Assembly (NCBI GenBank): GCA_003543035.1
Contig: DPJL01000163.1
Coordinates: 1 to 16,805, forward strand
Source: Micromonosporaceae bacterium
Lineage (GTDB): Bacteria > Actinomycetota > Actinomycetes > Mycobacteriales > Micromonosporaceae
Direction: 5' to 3'
DNA: 16,805 bases
The notes below the pieces were generated by a model. That model was not told where the DNA came from, made no database searches, and saw nothing but the letters and a program-made list of their open reading frames with translations. Below, piece by piece: positions 8,260 to 14,160 of the stretch; position 1 is the stretch's first letter, and every line of letters starts with the position of its first letter. Both the position numbers and the translations under genes were made by a program.

Positions 8260-8747
8260 CGGCCTGTCAGCCCGCGCAGAGCGGCCACAATCTGGGCCGG
8301 TTCCGGCGGGCACCCGGGGACATGAACATCCACCGGCACGACATCGGCGACCGGGCCGGCCACCCCGTGCCCGCCGGCGAACATCCCGCAGTCTCTCGCG
8401 CAATCACCGACGGCAATCACGATTCTGGGTTCGGGCATCGCCTCAAACGTTTTACGCAAGGGTTCAGCCATGTTGACCGTGACTGGGCCGGTCACCGTCA
8501 GCACATCGGCGTGCCGCGGTGAGGCCACCAGGCGTGCCCCGTGCCGTTCGGCGTCATACACCGGCGAAAATGCTTGGCCTATCTCGATTTCACAGCCATT
8601 GCACGATCCGGCGTCCACATGCCGAACCTGCACCGACCCGCCCAGCCCGGCCGCCTGCGGCAACGTCTGGCCAGCGGGTATCGCCGGCTCGGCCACCCGG
8701 CCCGTCTTGAGGATCTTCGACGTGAGACCCGGCACCGCCACCCCCAA
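8256..8747 (-). CDS. NuoB-like [4Fe-4S] small subunit (Rv0082-like)
   Basis: About 163 residues, matching the NuoB/hydrogenase small-subunit family (HycG/HyfI) and M. tuberculosis Rv0082. The four expected ligands of the N2-type [4Fe-4S] cluster are visible: Cys49 and Cys52 in AGSCNGCEIEIG (46-57), Cys116 in VGDCARDCG and Cys146 in VPGCPPEP. VDAGSCNGCE is a close match to the family. It should sit between the HycE-like subunit and the membrane arm and pass electrons toward the HycE active-site cavity. The exact start is uncertain: TTG at 8747, GTG at 8741 and GTG at 8735 are all in frame, with only weak purine-rich sequence upstream. The first 35 or so residues are not conserved core. The gene ends in a 4-base overlap with the HyfB-like gene. 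Confidence 0.93.
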   Translation of the reverse strand: MGVAVPGLTSKILKTGRVAEPAIPAGQTLPQAAGLGGSVQVRHVDAGSCNGCEIEIGQAFSPVYDAERHGARLVASPRHADVLTVTGPVTVNMAEPLRKTFEAMPEPRIVIAVGDCARDCGMFAGGHGVAGPVADVVPVDVHVPGCPPEPAQIVAALRGLTGR

Positions 8748-8784
8748 CCTGTATGGGACGTAAGCCTCTATGTCACAAGGGTTC

Positions 8785-8840
8785 GGGCGGGTGTGCCAGC
8801 CGGATACGAGAGAAGGGAAGCCCGCCCGGCACCCCCGCCC
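8785..8840. promoter_or_regulatory. inverted repeat in the leader between arsR and the NuoB-like gene
   Basis: The arms are GGGCGGGTGTGCC (8785-8797) and GGCACCCCCGCCC (8828-8840). They match at 12 of 13 positions and are separated by 30 bases. The 7-base core GGGCGGG could pair instead with a second CCCGCCC copy at 8821-8827, so two mutually exclusive stems are possible. It lies in the 123-base gap that separates the regulator from the structural genes. No U-tract follows on the minus strand. It could be an attenuator, a processing or stability stem, or an operator; the sequence alone does not decide. Confidence 0.45.
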
Positions 8841-8870
8841 CGCTTATCTGCCGCAAACACGGCCGGGCGC

Positions 8871-9215
8871 TCATGGCTGACCTACCGTCTGCGCGGCCCG
8901 CAGATCGTCGAGCAGGCCAACCTGGCTGGCTAGCACCTCAGTCAGGATTCGGCGTGCGACCGCAAGCAACTCGGCGACCTGCGGGCTGACCAGGGAATAG
9001 AACACCGTTGAGCCCTCTTTGCGGGTGACGACGAGGTTCATTTTGCGTAGCACCGACAGTTGCTGCGACAAATGTGCCGCCTCCAAGCCCACTTCGGGCA
9101 GCATTTCGGAGACCGAATGCTCCCGCTCGGACAGCAATTCCAGGACCCGGATCCGTGCCGGGTGCGCCAATGCTTTGAAGAACTCAGCCTTGGCCTGATA
9201 CAGCGGTGTGCTCAC
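8871..9215 (-). CDS. ArsR/SmtB-family transcriptional regulator (Rv0081-like)
   Basis: A 114-residue winged-helix repressor, the same length as M. tuberculosis Rv0081 and in the same position ahead of the hyc genes. The N-terminus AEFFKALAHPARIRVLELL (10-28) is the classic ArsR opening. The recognition region is about 34-57, including LEAAHLSQQLSVLRKMN (44-60), and the wing is TRKEGSTVFYSL (64-75). The protein has no cysteine at all and lacks the metal-binding ELCVCDL motif, so it is unlikely to sense thiophilic metals through the usual alpha-3 site. In M. tuberculosis the homologue is a hypoxia-response hub. GTG at 9215 follows a purine-rich stretch. It probably represses its own operon, and possibly the divergent pckG, through the nearby palindromes (inference). 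Confidence 0.93.
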   Translation of the reverse strand: MSTPLYQAKAEFFKALAHPARIRVLELLSEREHSVSEMLPEVGLEAAHLSQQLSVLRKMNLVVTRKEGSTVFYSLVSPQVAELLAVARRILTEVLASQVGLLDDLRAAQTVGQP

Positions 9216-9229
9216 CGGTCCACCCCCTT

Positions 9230-9246
9230 GTAGCGCTCCACGCTAC
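9230..9246 (-). promoter_or_regulatory. perfect short inverted repeat ahead of the arsR ribosome site
   Basis: GTAGCG (9230-9235) and CGCTAC (9241-9246) are perfect arms around a 5-base centre. The repeat lies just upstream of the purine-rich ribosome site and the GTG of the ArsR gene. It could be the regulator's own operator or a small hairpin in the 5' untranslated region that limits its translation. Spacing suits a 17-bp operator, but I cannot choose between these from sequence. Confidence 0.4.
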
Positions 9247-9333
9247 GGGAGACCGGCGCGAGGGTGCGGCTGCGCCCGCAGATACCCGCCAGCCTCATAC
9301 CTCATCCCACCTCATCACAAGCCCAAATAGTCG

Positions 9334-9375
9334 AGGTCCGGGGCAGTCGACGATCCTGACTGCTGCCCCGGACCT
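9334..9375. promoter_or_regulatory. 13-bp perfect inverted repeat in the arsR-pckG divergent region
   Basis: AGGTCCGGGGCAG (9334-9346) and CTGCCCCGGACCT (9363-9375) are exact reverse complements with a 16-base spacer. TC/GA pairing could extend the stem past a 3-base bulge. It lies between two divergent genes, so it is not needed as a terminator for either, and no T-tract follows. An operator for a dimeric regulator with widely spaced half sites, or a structured leader transcribed ahead of arsR, are the main options. Confidence 0.6.
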
Positions 9376-9381
9376 TATAGA

Positions 9382-9397
9382 TTGCTAAAGTTAGCAA
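9382..9397. promoter_or_regulatory. palindromic operator candidate TTGCTAA-AG-TTAGCAA
   Basis: A perfect 7-bp inverted repeat with a 2-base centre, 44 bases upstream of the pckG ATG. It is AT-rich within a very GC-rich region. The size and AT-rich arms fit a winged-helix dimer site such as those bound by ArsR-family proteins. The adjacent TTATAGATT could hold a -10 element in either direction. If so, a bound repressor would block transcription of pckG and/or the divergent regulator operon. Which protein binds is inference. Confidence 0.6.
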
Positions 9398-9441
9398 ACC
9401 GTGAGGGCGTTGGGAAGTGACACCCCGCCAGAAAGGCACCG

Positions 9442-11262
9442 ATGATGACTGCGGCAACGACGCCCGGCCTGCAATCCGCCCCGACCACTCATCCCCGCCT
9501 GCTTGCCTGGGTGGCCGAGGTCGCCAAGCTGACCCGCCCCGTACAGGTGGTGTGGTGCGACGGCTCCGACGACGAATGGCAGGGATTGACCGACCATCTG
9601 GTCGCCTCCGGAACCTTGGTGCGCCTGGACGAGCAGCACAAGCCGAACTCGTTTTGGGCCCGCACCGACCCATCGGATGTAGCGCGGGTAGAGGAACGCA
9701 CCTTCATCTGCTCCGAGTACCCCGATGACGCCGGGCCGACCAACAACTGGAAGGCCCCGGCCGAAATGAAACAGCTCATGACCGAGATGTATCGCGGATG
9801 TATGGCCGGGCGGACCATGTACGTCATCCCCTTCTGCATGGGCCCACTCGACTCGGAAGACCCCAAGTTCGGCGTCGAGATCACTGACTCGGCGTATGTC
9901 GCCGCCAGCATGAAGATCATGACCAGGGTGGGCATCCCGGTCCTGGATGTGATGGGTGAGGACGCGCAGTTTGTGCCCGCGCTGCATTCGGTCGGCGCGC
10001 CCCTGCACCCCGGTCAGGCCGATGTGTTGTGGCCGTGCAACGACACCAAGTACATCGCCCACTTCCCGGACACCCGCGAAATCTGGTCGTACGGCTCGGG
10101 ATATGGCGGAAACTCGTTGCTGGGCAAGAAGTGTTACTCGCTGCGGATCGCGTCGGTGATGGCCCGGGACGAGGGCTGGCTGGCTGAGCACATGCTCATC
10201 CTCAAACTCACCAACCCCGCCGGTGCGGTGCACTATGTGGCGGCGGCGTTCCCGTCGGCCTGCGGCAAAACCAACCTGGCCATGCTCGAGCCGACCATCC
10301 CCGGCTGGAAGGTCGAAACCCTCGGTGACGACATCGCCTGGATGCGGTTCGGCGAAGACGGCCGGCTGTATGCGGTCAACCCCGAATACGGATTCTTCGG
10401 TGTCGCGCCGGGGACCGACTGGTCCACCAACCCCAACGCGATGCGGACCCTGGAAAAGGGAAACTCGCTGTTCACCAACGTGGCGCTGACAGACGACGGT
10501 GACGTGTGGTGGGAAGGCATGGGCGATCCGCCGGCACATCTGACCGACTGGCACGGTCGTGATTGGACGCCCGAGTCCGGGACGCCTTCCAGCCACCCCA
10601 ATTCCCGGTTCTGCACGCCGATCAAACAGTGCCCGATCCTCGCGCCCGAATACGACGACCCGCGCGGCGTGCCGATCTCGGCGATCCTGTTCGGAGGACG
10701 CCGCAAGACCACGATCCCTTTGGTGACACAGTCGCGGGACTGGAATCACGGCGTGTTCATGGGCGCCACCCTGTCCTCCGAAACCACTGCCGCCGCGGTT
10801 GGGCAGGTGGGTGTCGTCAGGCGGGACCCGATGGCGATGCTGCCGTTCATCGGCTATCACGCCGGCGACTATCTGGCGCACTGGGCCGAAATCGGCAAAG
10901 ACGCCGACCCGCACAAGCTGCCCAAAATCTTTCAGGTCAACTGGTTCCGCCGCGGCGAGGACGGCCGGTTCCTATGGCCGGGCTACGGCGAAAACAGCCG
11001 CATTTTGAAGTGGATCATCGAACGCCTTGAAGGGACCGCCGACGCCGTCGACACCCCGATCGGGCATGTTCCCTACCCGGCCGCCATCGACACCGAAGGA
11101 CTTCAGCTCTCCGACACTGATCTTTCCGCCGCCCTGCGGGTCGACAACGACGAATGGGCCACGGAAATCCCGCAGATCACCCAATGGTTCCACCAATTCG
11201 GCGACAAGCTGCCCACCCAGCTGTGGACCGAATTGGACTCCTTGCAGCACAGGCTCCGCTAA
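9442..11262 (+). CDS. pckG: GTP-dependent phosphoenolpyruvate carboxykinase
   Basis: A 606-residue cytosolic enzyme that interconverts oxaloacetate plus GTP with phosphoenolpyruvate, CO2 and GDP. It is the entry step of gluconeogenesis and can also run in the anaplerotic direction. Length equals the mycobacterial enzyme, and long segments are recognisably the same. The GTP-class P-loop is AAFPSACGKTNLAML (268-282) with its reactive Cys274; the kinase-2 motif is LGDDIAWMRFG (294-304). Metal and substrate residues fit at Lys230, His250 in WLAEHMLILK, Asp297 and Arg82. FGGRRKTTIPLV (417-428) and NWFRRGEDGRFLWPGYGENS (500-519) complete the signature. No defect is visible. GAAAGG at 9431-9436 precedes two adjacent ATGs (9442 and 9445); either may be used. 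Its divergent placement beside the hyc cluster differs from M. tuberculosis, where pckA is at Rv0211. Confidence 0.97.
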   Translation: MMTAATTPGLQSAPTTHPRLLAWVAEVAKLTRPVQVVWCDGSDDEWQGLTDHLVASGTLVRLDEQHKPNSFWARTDPSDVARVEERTFICSEYPDDAGPTNNWKAPAEMKQLMTEMYRGCMAGRTMYVIPFCMGPLDSEDPKFGVEITDSAYVAASMKIMTRVGIPVLDVMGEDAQFVPALHSVGAPLHPGQADVLWPCNDTKYIAHFPDTREIWSYGSGYGGNSLLGKKCYSLRIASVMARDEGWLAEHMLILKLTNPAGAVHYVAAAFPSACGKTNLAMLEPTIPGWKVETLGDDIAWMRFGEDGRLYAVNPEYGFFGVAPGTDWSTNPNAMRTLEKGNSLFTNVALTDDGDVWWEGMGDPPAHLTDWHGRDWTPESGTPSSHPNSRFCTPIKQCPILAPEYDDPRGVPISAILFGGRRKTTIPLVTQSRDWNHGVFMGATLSSETTAAAVGQVGVVRRDPMAMLPFIGYHAGDYLAHWAEIGKDADPHKLPKIFQVNWFRRGEDGRFLWPGYGENSRILKWIIERLEGTADAVDTPIGHVPYPAAIDTEGLQLSDTDLSAALRVDNDEWATEIPQITQWFHQFGDKLPTQLWTELDSLQHRLR

Positions 11263-11347
11263 CCACCCATCCCCAACCGATGAGGTCCGCCGCAACGACC
11301 GGTCCCTAACGGCAGGCCTCACCACCAGCCCACACATTGACCCACGC

Positions 11348-11354
11348 AAAGGAG
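11348..11354 (+). promoter_or_regulatory. ribosome binding site fixing the start of the DUF2795-like gene
   Basis: AAAGGAG lies six bases before the GTG at 11361. It selects this start over an in-frame TTG at 11337, which has no such site and would place the ribosome site inside the coding region. Confidence 0.8.
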
Positions 11355-11360
11355 CAACCG

Positions 11361-11567
11361 GTGAGCGTCACCCGTGTCGAACTGGCCAACCACATCGAGG
11401 CCGCTTTCACGATGGGCCCGGCCACGCGCGACAGCCTGCTCGCCTACGCGGCCAGCAGCCACGCCCGGCCCGAACTTCTCACCATCCTGCAAACCCTGCC
11501 CGACAGGGTCTACCCGAGCATGCGGGACCTGTGGCCACACCTGGCCGAGGTACCCGTACAACAATGA
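11361..11567 (+). CDS. small DUF2795-like protein
   Basis: A 68-residue soluble protein beginning with GTG. The pattern VTRVELANHIEAAF, then ATRDSLLAYAASSHA and LLTILQTLPDRVYPSMRDLW, resembles the small DUF2795 family common in actinobacteria: two short helices, then a Leu-x-x-Leu-Pro segment with Tyr and a final Leu-Trp. No enzymatic motif, cysteine or membrane segment is present, and the function of this family is unknown. It lies 98 bases after pckG on the same strand, without a visible terminator between them, so it may share the pckG transcript. The start is set by the AAAGGAG site. Confidence 0.75.
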   Translation: MSVTRVELANHIEAAFTMGPATRDSLLAYAASSHARPELLTILQTLPDRVYPSMRDLWPHLAEVPVQQ

Positions 11568-11773
11568 ACAACACCTTCGGCCCGCCCACACCAGAGCCCT
11601 GCCCGGATGGGCGTCGCCGGCGTCGCCGCATCCTTGTCACGGCGCCCCGACAGCCACGATGCCCATTTGCGCTCGACAACCTGATCGACTTCGGCGGGAC
11701 TGACCGCAACCGGGCGCCACAACCCGGGGCGCCCGCAGGCGGCGCCGGAACGCGCAAACTCATGCGGCGGTGA
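11564..11773 (+). CDS. possible small ORF overlapping the DUF2795-like stop
   Basis: A 69-codon frame whose ATG overlaps the preceding TGA (ATGA), an arrangement typical of coupled genes. The product would be basic, with a six-arginine run near residue 17 and a Pro/Gly/Ala-rich tail, and matches no family I recognise. The minus strand over the same bases is also open from about 11820 to 11510. It gives an equally plausible peptide including PAEVDQVVERKWASWLSG, but with no good start. Codon-position bias does not separate them. Either may be a chance frame in GC-rich DNA or a gene remnant. Confidence 0.25.
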   Translation: MNNTFGPPTPEPCPDGRRRRRRILVTAPRQPRCPFALDNLIDFGGTDRNRAPQPGAPAGGAGTRKLMRR

Positions 11774-12022
11774 ATGCGGCGCTATTCGTGGCTTCCGCGA
11801 CTGAGCCGTTCACCCGCGGCGGGTTCATGCTTGGACCGCTGAATCCGCCGCCTGTCCGCGGCACAGGAACCACACCACACGCGGCAGCCTGCTCTACCGG
11901 CATTACGATGGGCAACCTATCCATTGGGATGGCCCCATGAAGCGTTAGTGTCCGGGAAGACCGGGGAAGAGCCTGCGGTGCCCCGCCATTTGCCCATTAC
12001 GGTGGTGACCCAGCATTACCAA
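11774..12022. other. intergenic stretch, nothing assignable
   Basis: Together with the doubtful small ORF before it, this makes about 450 bases without a supported gene. Frames are short and broken on both strands. No tRNA, transposase fragment or clear promoter was seen. It separates mycobacterial-looking genes from the Streptomyces-like glycoside hydrolases and is the natural place for a transfer or assembly boundary. Confidence 0.5.
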
Positions 12023-12063
12023 CGGCAGCGCGGCAATGGCCACTGCTGATTGCCGCGTTGCCG
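12023..12063 (-). terminator. terminator-like hairpin after the GH27 gene
   Basis: The arms CGGCAGCGCGGCAAT (12023-12037) and ATTGCCGCGTTGCCG (12049-12063) pair over 15 positions with a single G-T mismatch, around an 11-base loop. On the minus strand the stem starts two bases after the GH27 TGA and is followed by TTGGT, a poor U-tract, as is common in high-GC actinobacteria. It supports 12066 as the true end of that gene. It could also stop plus-strand transcription coming from pckG, where CCGTTTC follows. Confidence 0.7.
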
Positions 12064-12065
12064 TT

Positions 12066-14096
12066 TCATGGCAGGCTTTTCGGCGTGGTTAGCTGGCACC
12101 GCGGCGAGACTGCCGGTGGCGGTGGCAGAGGCAGGGAATCGGAGCACGGCACGACGGTGGTGCCCACGCTGCTGGTCGTCCGCGCGAGCGCCGCCACCGT
12201 CGCCGGTGCCCTTTCAGCCTTGAACGCCCGGCGCAGGGAGGGCGCCGCAGGAGTGAAGGTAGCTGCCTGGAGGCGCTGCCATTGTTGATTGGTGGCTGTG
12301 CCGCACGTCCATTGGATGGCCTGGGCTCCGTCAGTGGTGGCGGCGCTTCGGATGTCCAGGCACTTGTTGCTGTGCCGGGCGACGAGCTGGAGGTAGCCGG
12401 TGCCCAAATCCTGGATACGCCACTGTTGGTTGGTCCCGGAGTTGCAGGTCCACTGCACCACTCGGACACCGTCGGCGGTGGCCGTCGAGCCGCCGTAGAC
12501 ATCGAGGCATTTGCCGCTATTGGCGCTCACGACCGTGTAGTAGCCGCCGCCGGCGTCTTGGAACTGCCACCGCTGGTTGGCCTGCCCGTTGGCAGCCCAC
12601 TGCACGACGTTCGCGCCCTCGGCGGTTGACCCGTTGAAAACGTCCAGCAGCTTCCCGCTGTGCCGTGCGGTGAGGGTGTACATGGCAGGGGGTGGGGTGG
12701 TGGTTTGCGGCACCAGCCGGTAGAGGCCGGCGCCGTGGCCGGGGAGCGACCGGGTGAAGGTGCCGCTGACCGTACCAAGGTTCGCGCCGGACCATAGATC
12801 GGTGACCGTTGCCGACCCGATACCGAGGTTGGCGAGATTGACCGATACATTGCCGGCCGCGGCGTCCCGGTTGAACATGGCGATGTATCTGTGGTTGGTG
12901 CCGGGCACGTCAGCGGCCCAGACCTGGCGCGTTCCGCCGACCAGCTGGCGGTTGTTGGCGCTGTTCTGGTCGACAGCGAGCACCGCGGCATTGGTCATCA
13001 GAGCCAGCTCCGCCGCGCGGTTCTCGGTCAGGTTGCCGCCCCACATCAGCGGCGCTCTATTGATCACCCAAAGGGTCATGAGGGTACGTTGTTCGTCCGC
13101 GGTCAGGTTGGAGTAGCGGGGTGACCCGACCGGTCCCTGCTTGGACAGCCGGCCAATCGGGATCATGTCGGGATCGGGCCAGGCCCCCGCCGACCGGTAT
13201 GGCGTCCAGTCGCGCAGCTTGTCGAACAGCGCGTCCAGGTCCGTCCAGTTGTCCCACAAATCGTTGACGATCCGCCACATGTGCGCGTTGGACTGCACGT
13301 GCGAACCGCTGGCCAACGGTGTCGGCCCCGGGGACAGGCTCAGCACTATCGGGCGTCCGCTGCGCTGGATCGCCAGCCGGTAACCCTCCACTTCGGACTG
13401 ACGATAGGTGGGCGCGGCGATGTCGTCCACTTTTACGTAGTCGATGCCCCAGCTGGCGAGGAGCTGGAACAAAGAGTCCAGGTAGGCTTGTGCCCCCGGG
13501 TGGCTCATGTTCAAGCCCCAGTTGAGGTTGAGCCACGAAGCGGTCGTGTTGTTGTTGATTTGGTTCGCGCGGTAGGTGGTGCCCAGGATCGGCACGTTGT
13601 CGGCCACGGCTTGGCGCGGGATGCCGCGCATCAGATGGATGCCGAATTTCAGGCCCTGGGCGTGGATGTAATCGGCCAACGGTTTGAAGCCGTTGCTCCC
13701 TGCGGCCGACGGGAAACGCGTCGTGTCGGGTAACAGGCGGCCATTGGCATCCATGCGCAGGCGCGGCTGGAAGTTGGCGTCCTGGTTCGGGCTGCCGGTA
13801 CCACTGCCCGGGTAGTACCAGGCCCAATCGACGACGATGTACTGCCATCCGTGCTGCCGAAGGTTGTCGCGCATGTAGTCGGCGTTGGCCTTCACCTGCG
13901 CCTCGGTGACATTCCAGTTGTACGAGTCATAGCTGTTCCAGCCCATCGGCGGGGTTGACGCCACGCCGTTGTCCCACGCCTTTGCCGGCCGGTGGTCGAT
14001 GACCGCCGAGTCGACGGCCAGCAGCAGCAAAACGATGGCCAGCACGGCGGTGATGGACCGACATCCAGACGTCTGTCGCGCGTCGGCAGATTGCAT
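12066..14096 (-). CDS. secreted GH27 glycoside hydrolase with C-terminal ricin-type (CBM13) module
   Basis: A 676-residue protein. A signal peptide (hydrophobic core about 14-30, likely cut after AKA at 40) precedes a GH27 barrel opening with TPPMGWNSYDSYNW (48-61). The nucleophile is Asp224 in DYVKVDD. The acid/base is probably Asp279 in WRIVND, spaced from Arg275 as in human alpha-galactosidase A. WPDPDM (306-311) is another GH27 signature. A beta-sandwich region follows, then a three-lobed CBM13 lectin (about 471-610) with QW motifs at 499, 548 and 595. GH27 includes alpha-galactosidases and beta-L-arabinopyranosidases, and the GH127 neighbour makes the latter attractive; specificity is not proven. 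GGAGG at 14103-14107 sets the ATG at 14096. The last 66 residues are an unexplained Ala/Pro-rich tail. It lies 64 bases after the GH127 gene, so an operon is likely. Confidence 0.9.
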   Translation of the reverse strand: MQSADARQTSGCRSITAVLAIVLLLLAVDSAVIDHRPAKAWDNGVASTPPMGWNSYDSYNWNVTEAQVKANADYMRDNLRQHGWQYIVVDWAWYYPGSGTGSPNQDANFQPRLRMDANGRLLPDTTRFPSAAGSNGFKPLADYIHAQGLKFGIHLMRGIPRQAVADNVPILGTTYRANQINNNTTASWLNLNWGLNMSHPGAQAYLDSLFQLLASWGIDYVKVDDIAAPTYRQSEVEGYRLAIQRSGRPIVLSLSPGPTPLASGSHVQSNAHMWRIVNDLWDNWTDLDALFDKLRDWTPYRSAGAWPDPDMIPIGRLSKQGPVGSPRYSNLTADEQRTLMTLWVINRAPLMWGGNLTENRAAELALMTNAAVLAVDQNSANNRQLVGGTRQVWAADVPGTNHRYIAMFNRDAAAGNVSVNLANLGIGSATVTDLWSGANLGTVSGTFTRSLPGHGAGLYRLVPQTTTPPPAMYTLTARHSGKLLDVFNGSTAEGANVVQWAANGQANQRWQFQDAGGGYYTVVSANSGKCLDVYGGSTATADGVRVVQWTCNSGTNQQWRIQDLGTGYLQLVARHSNKCLDIRSAATTDGAQAIQWTCGTATNQQWQRLQAATFTPAAPSLRRAFKAERAPATVAALARTTSSVGTTVVPCSDSLPLPPPPAVSPRCQLTTPKSLP

Positions 14097-14102
14097 CGAG
14101 AC

Positions 14103-14107
14103 CCTCC
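14103..14107 (-). promoter_or_regulatory. ribosome binding site of the GH27 gene
   Basis: GGAGG on the minus strand, six bases before the ATG at 14096. It favours this start over the in-frame ATG at 14123, where it would be internal. It also rules out the open frame that extends to 14822 within the GH127 gene. Confidence 0.8.
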
Positions 14108-14160
14108 AATATCTTTCGGTCATGTAGTCACACGGAAGGTGGCAGTCGGCGGCGGAGGAA

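Noticed and set aside
8260..8403. Upstream extension of the HyfB-like frame
   Set aside because: It is Arg/Gly-rich and lies inside the NuoB-like gene; the GTGA overlap at 8259 gives a better start and a proper hydrophobic N-terminus.
1667..8747. Formate hydrogenlyase / true [NiFe] hydrogenase
   Set aside because: The large subunit lacks all four Ni-Fe cysteines, and no formate dehydrogenase, ferredoxin subunit or maturation genes are present.
9334..9375. DosR (dormancy regulator) box
   Set aside because: The 13-bp repeat is GC-rich and does not contain the GGGACT-type half sites in the expected spacing.
9391..10914. 507-codon minus-strand open frame opposite pckG
   Set aside because: It is an antisense shadow of a fully conserved PEP carboxykinase; its composition is Gly/Arg/His-rich and no domain is recognisable.
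11510..11722. Minus-strand open frame with PAEVDQVVERKWASWLSG
   Set aside because: It has only a TTG start without a ribosome site and runs into the DUF2795-like gene antisense; kept as a possibility in the small-ORF entry but not called.
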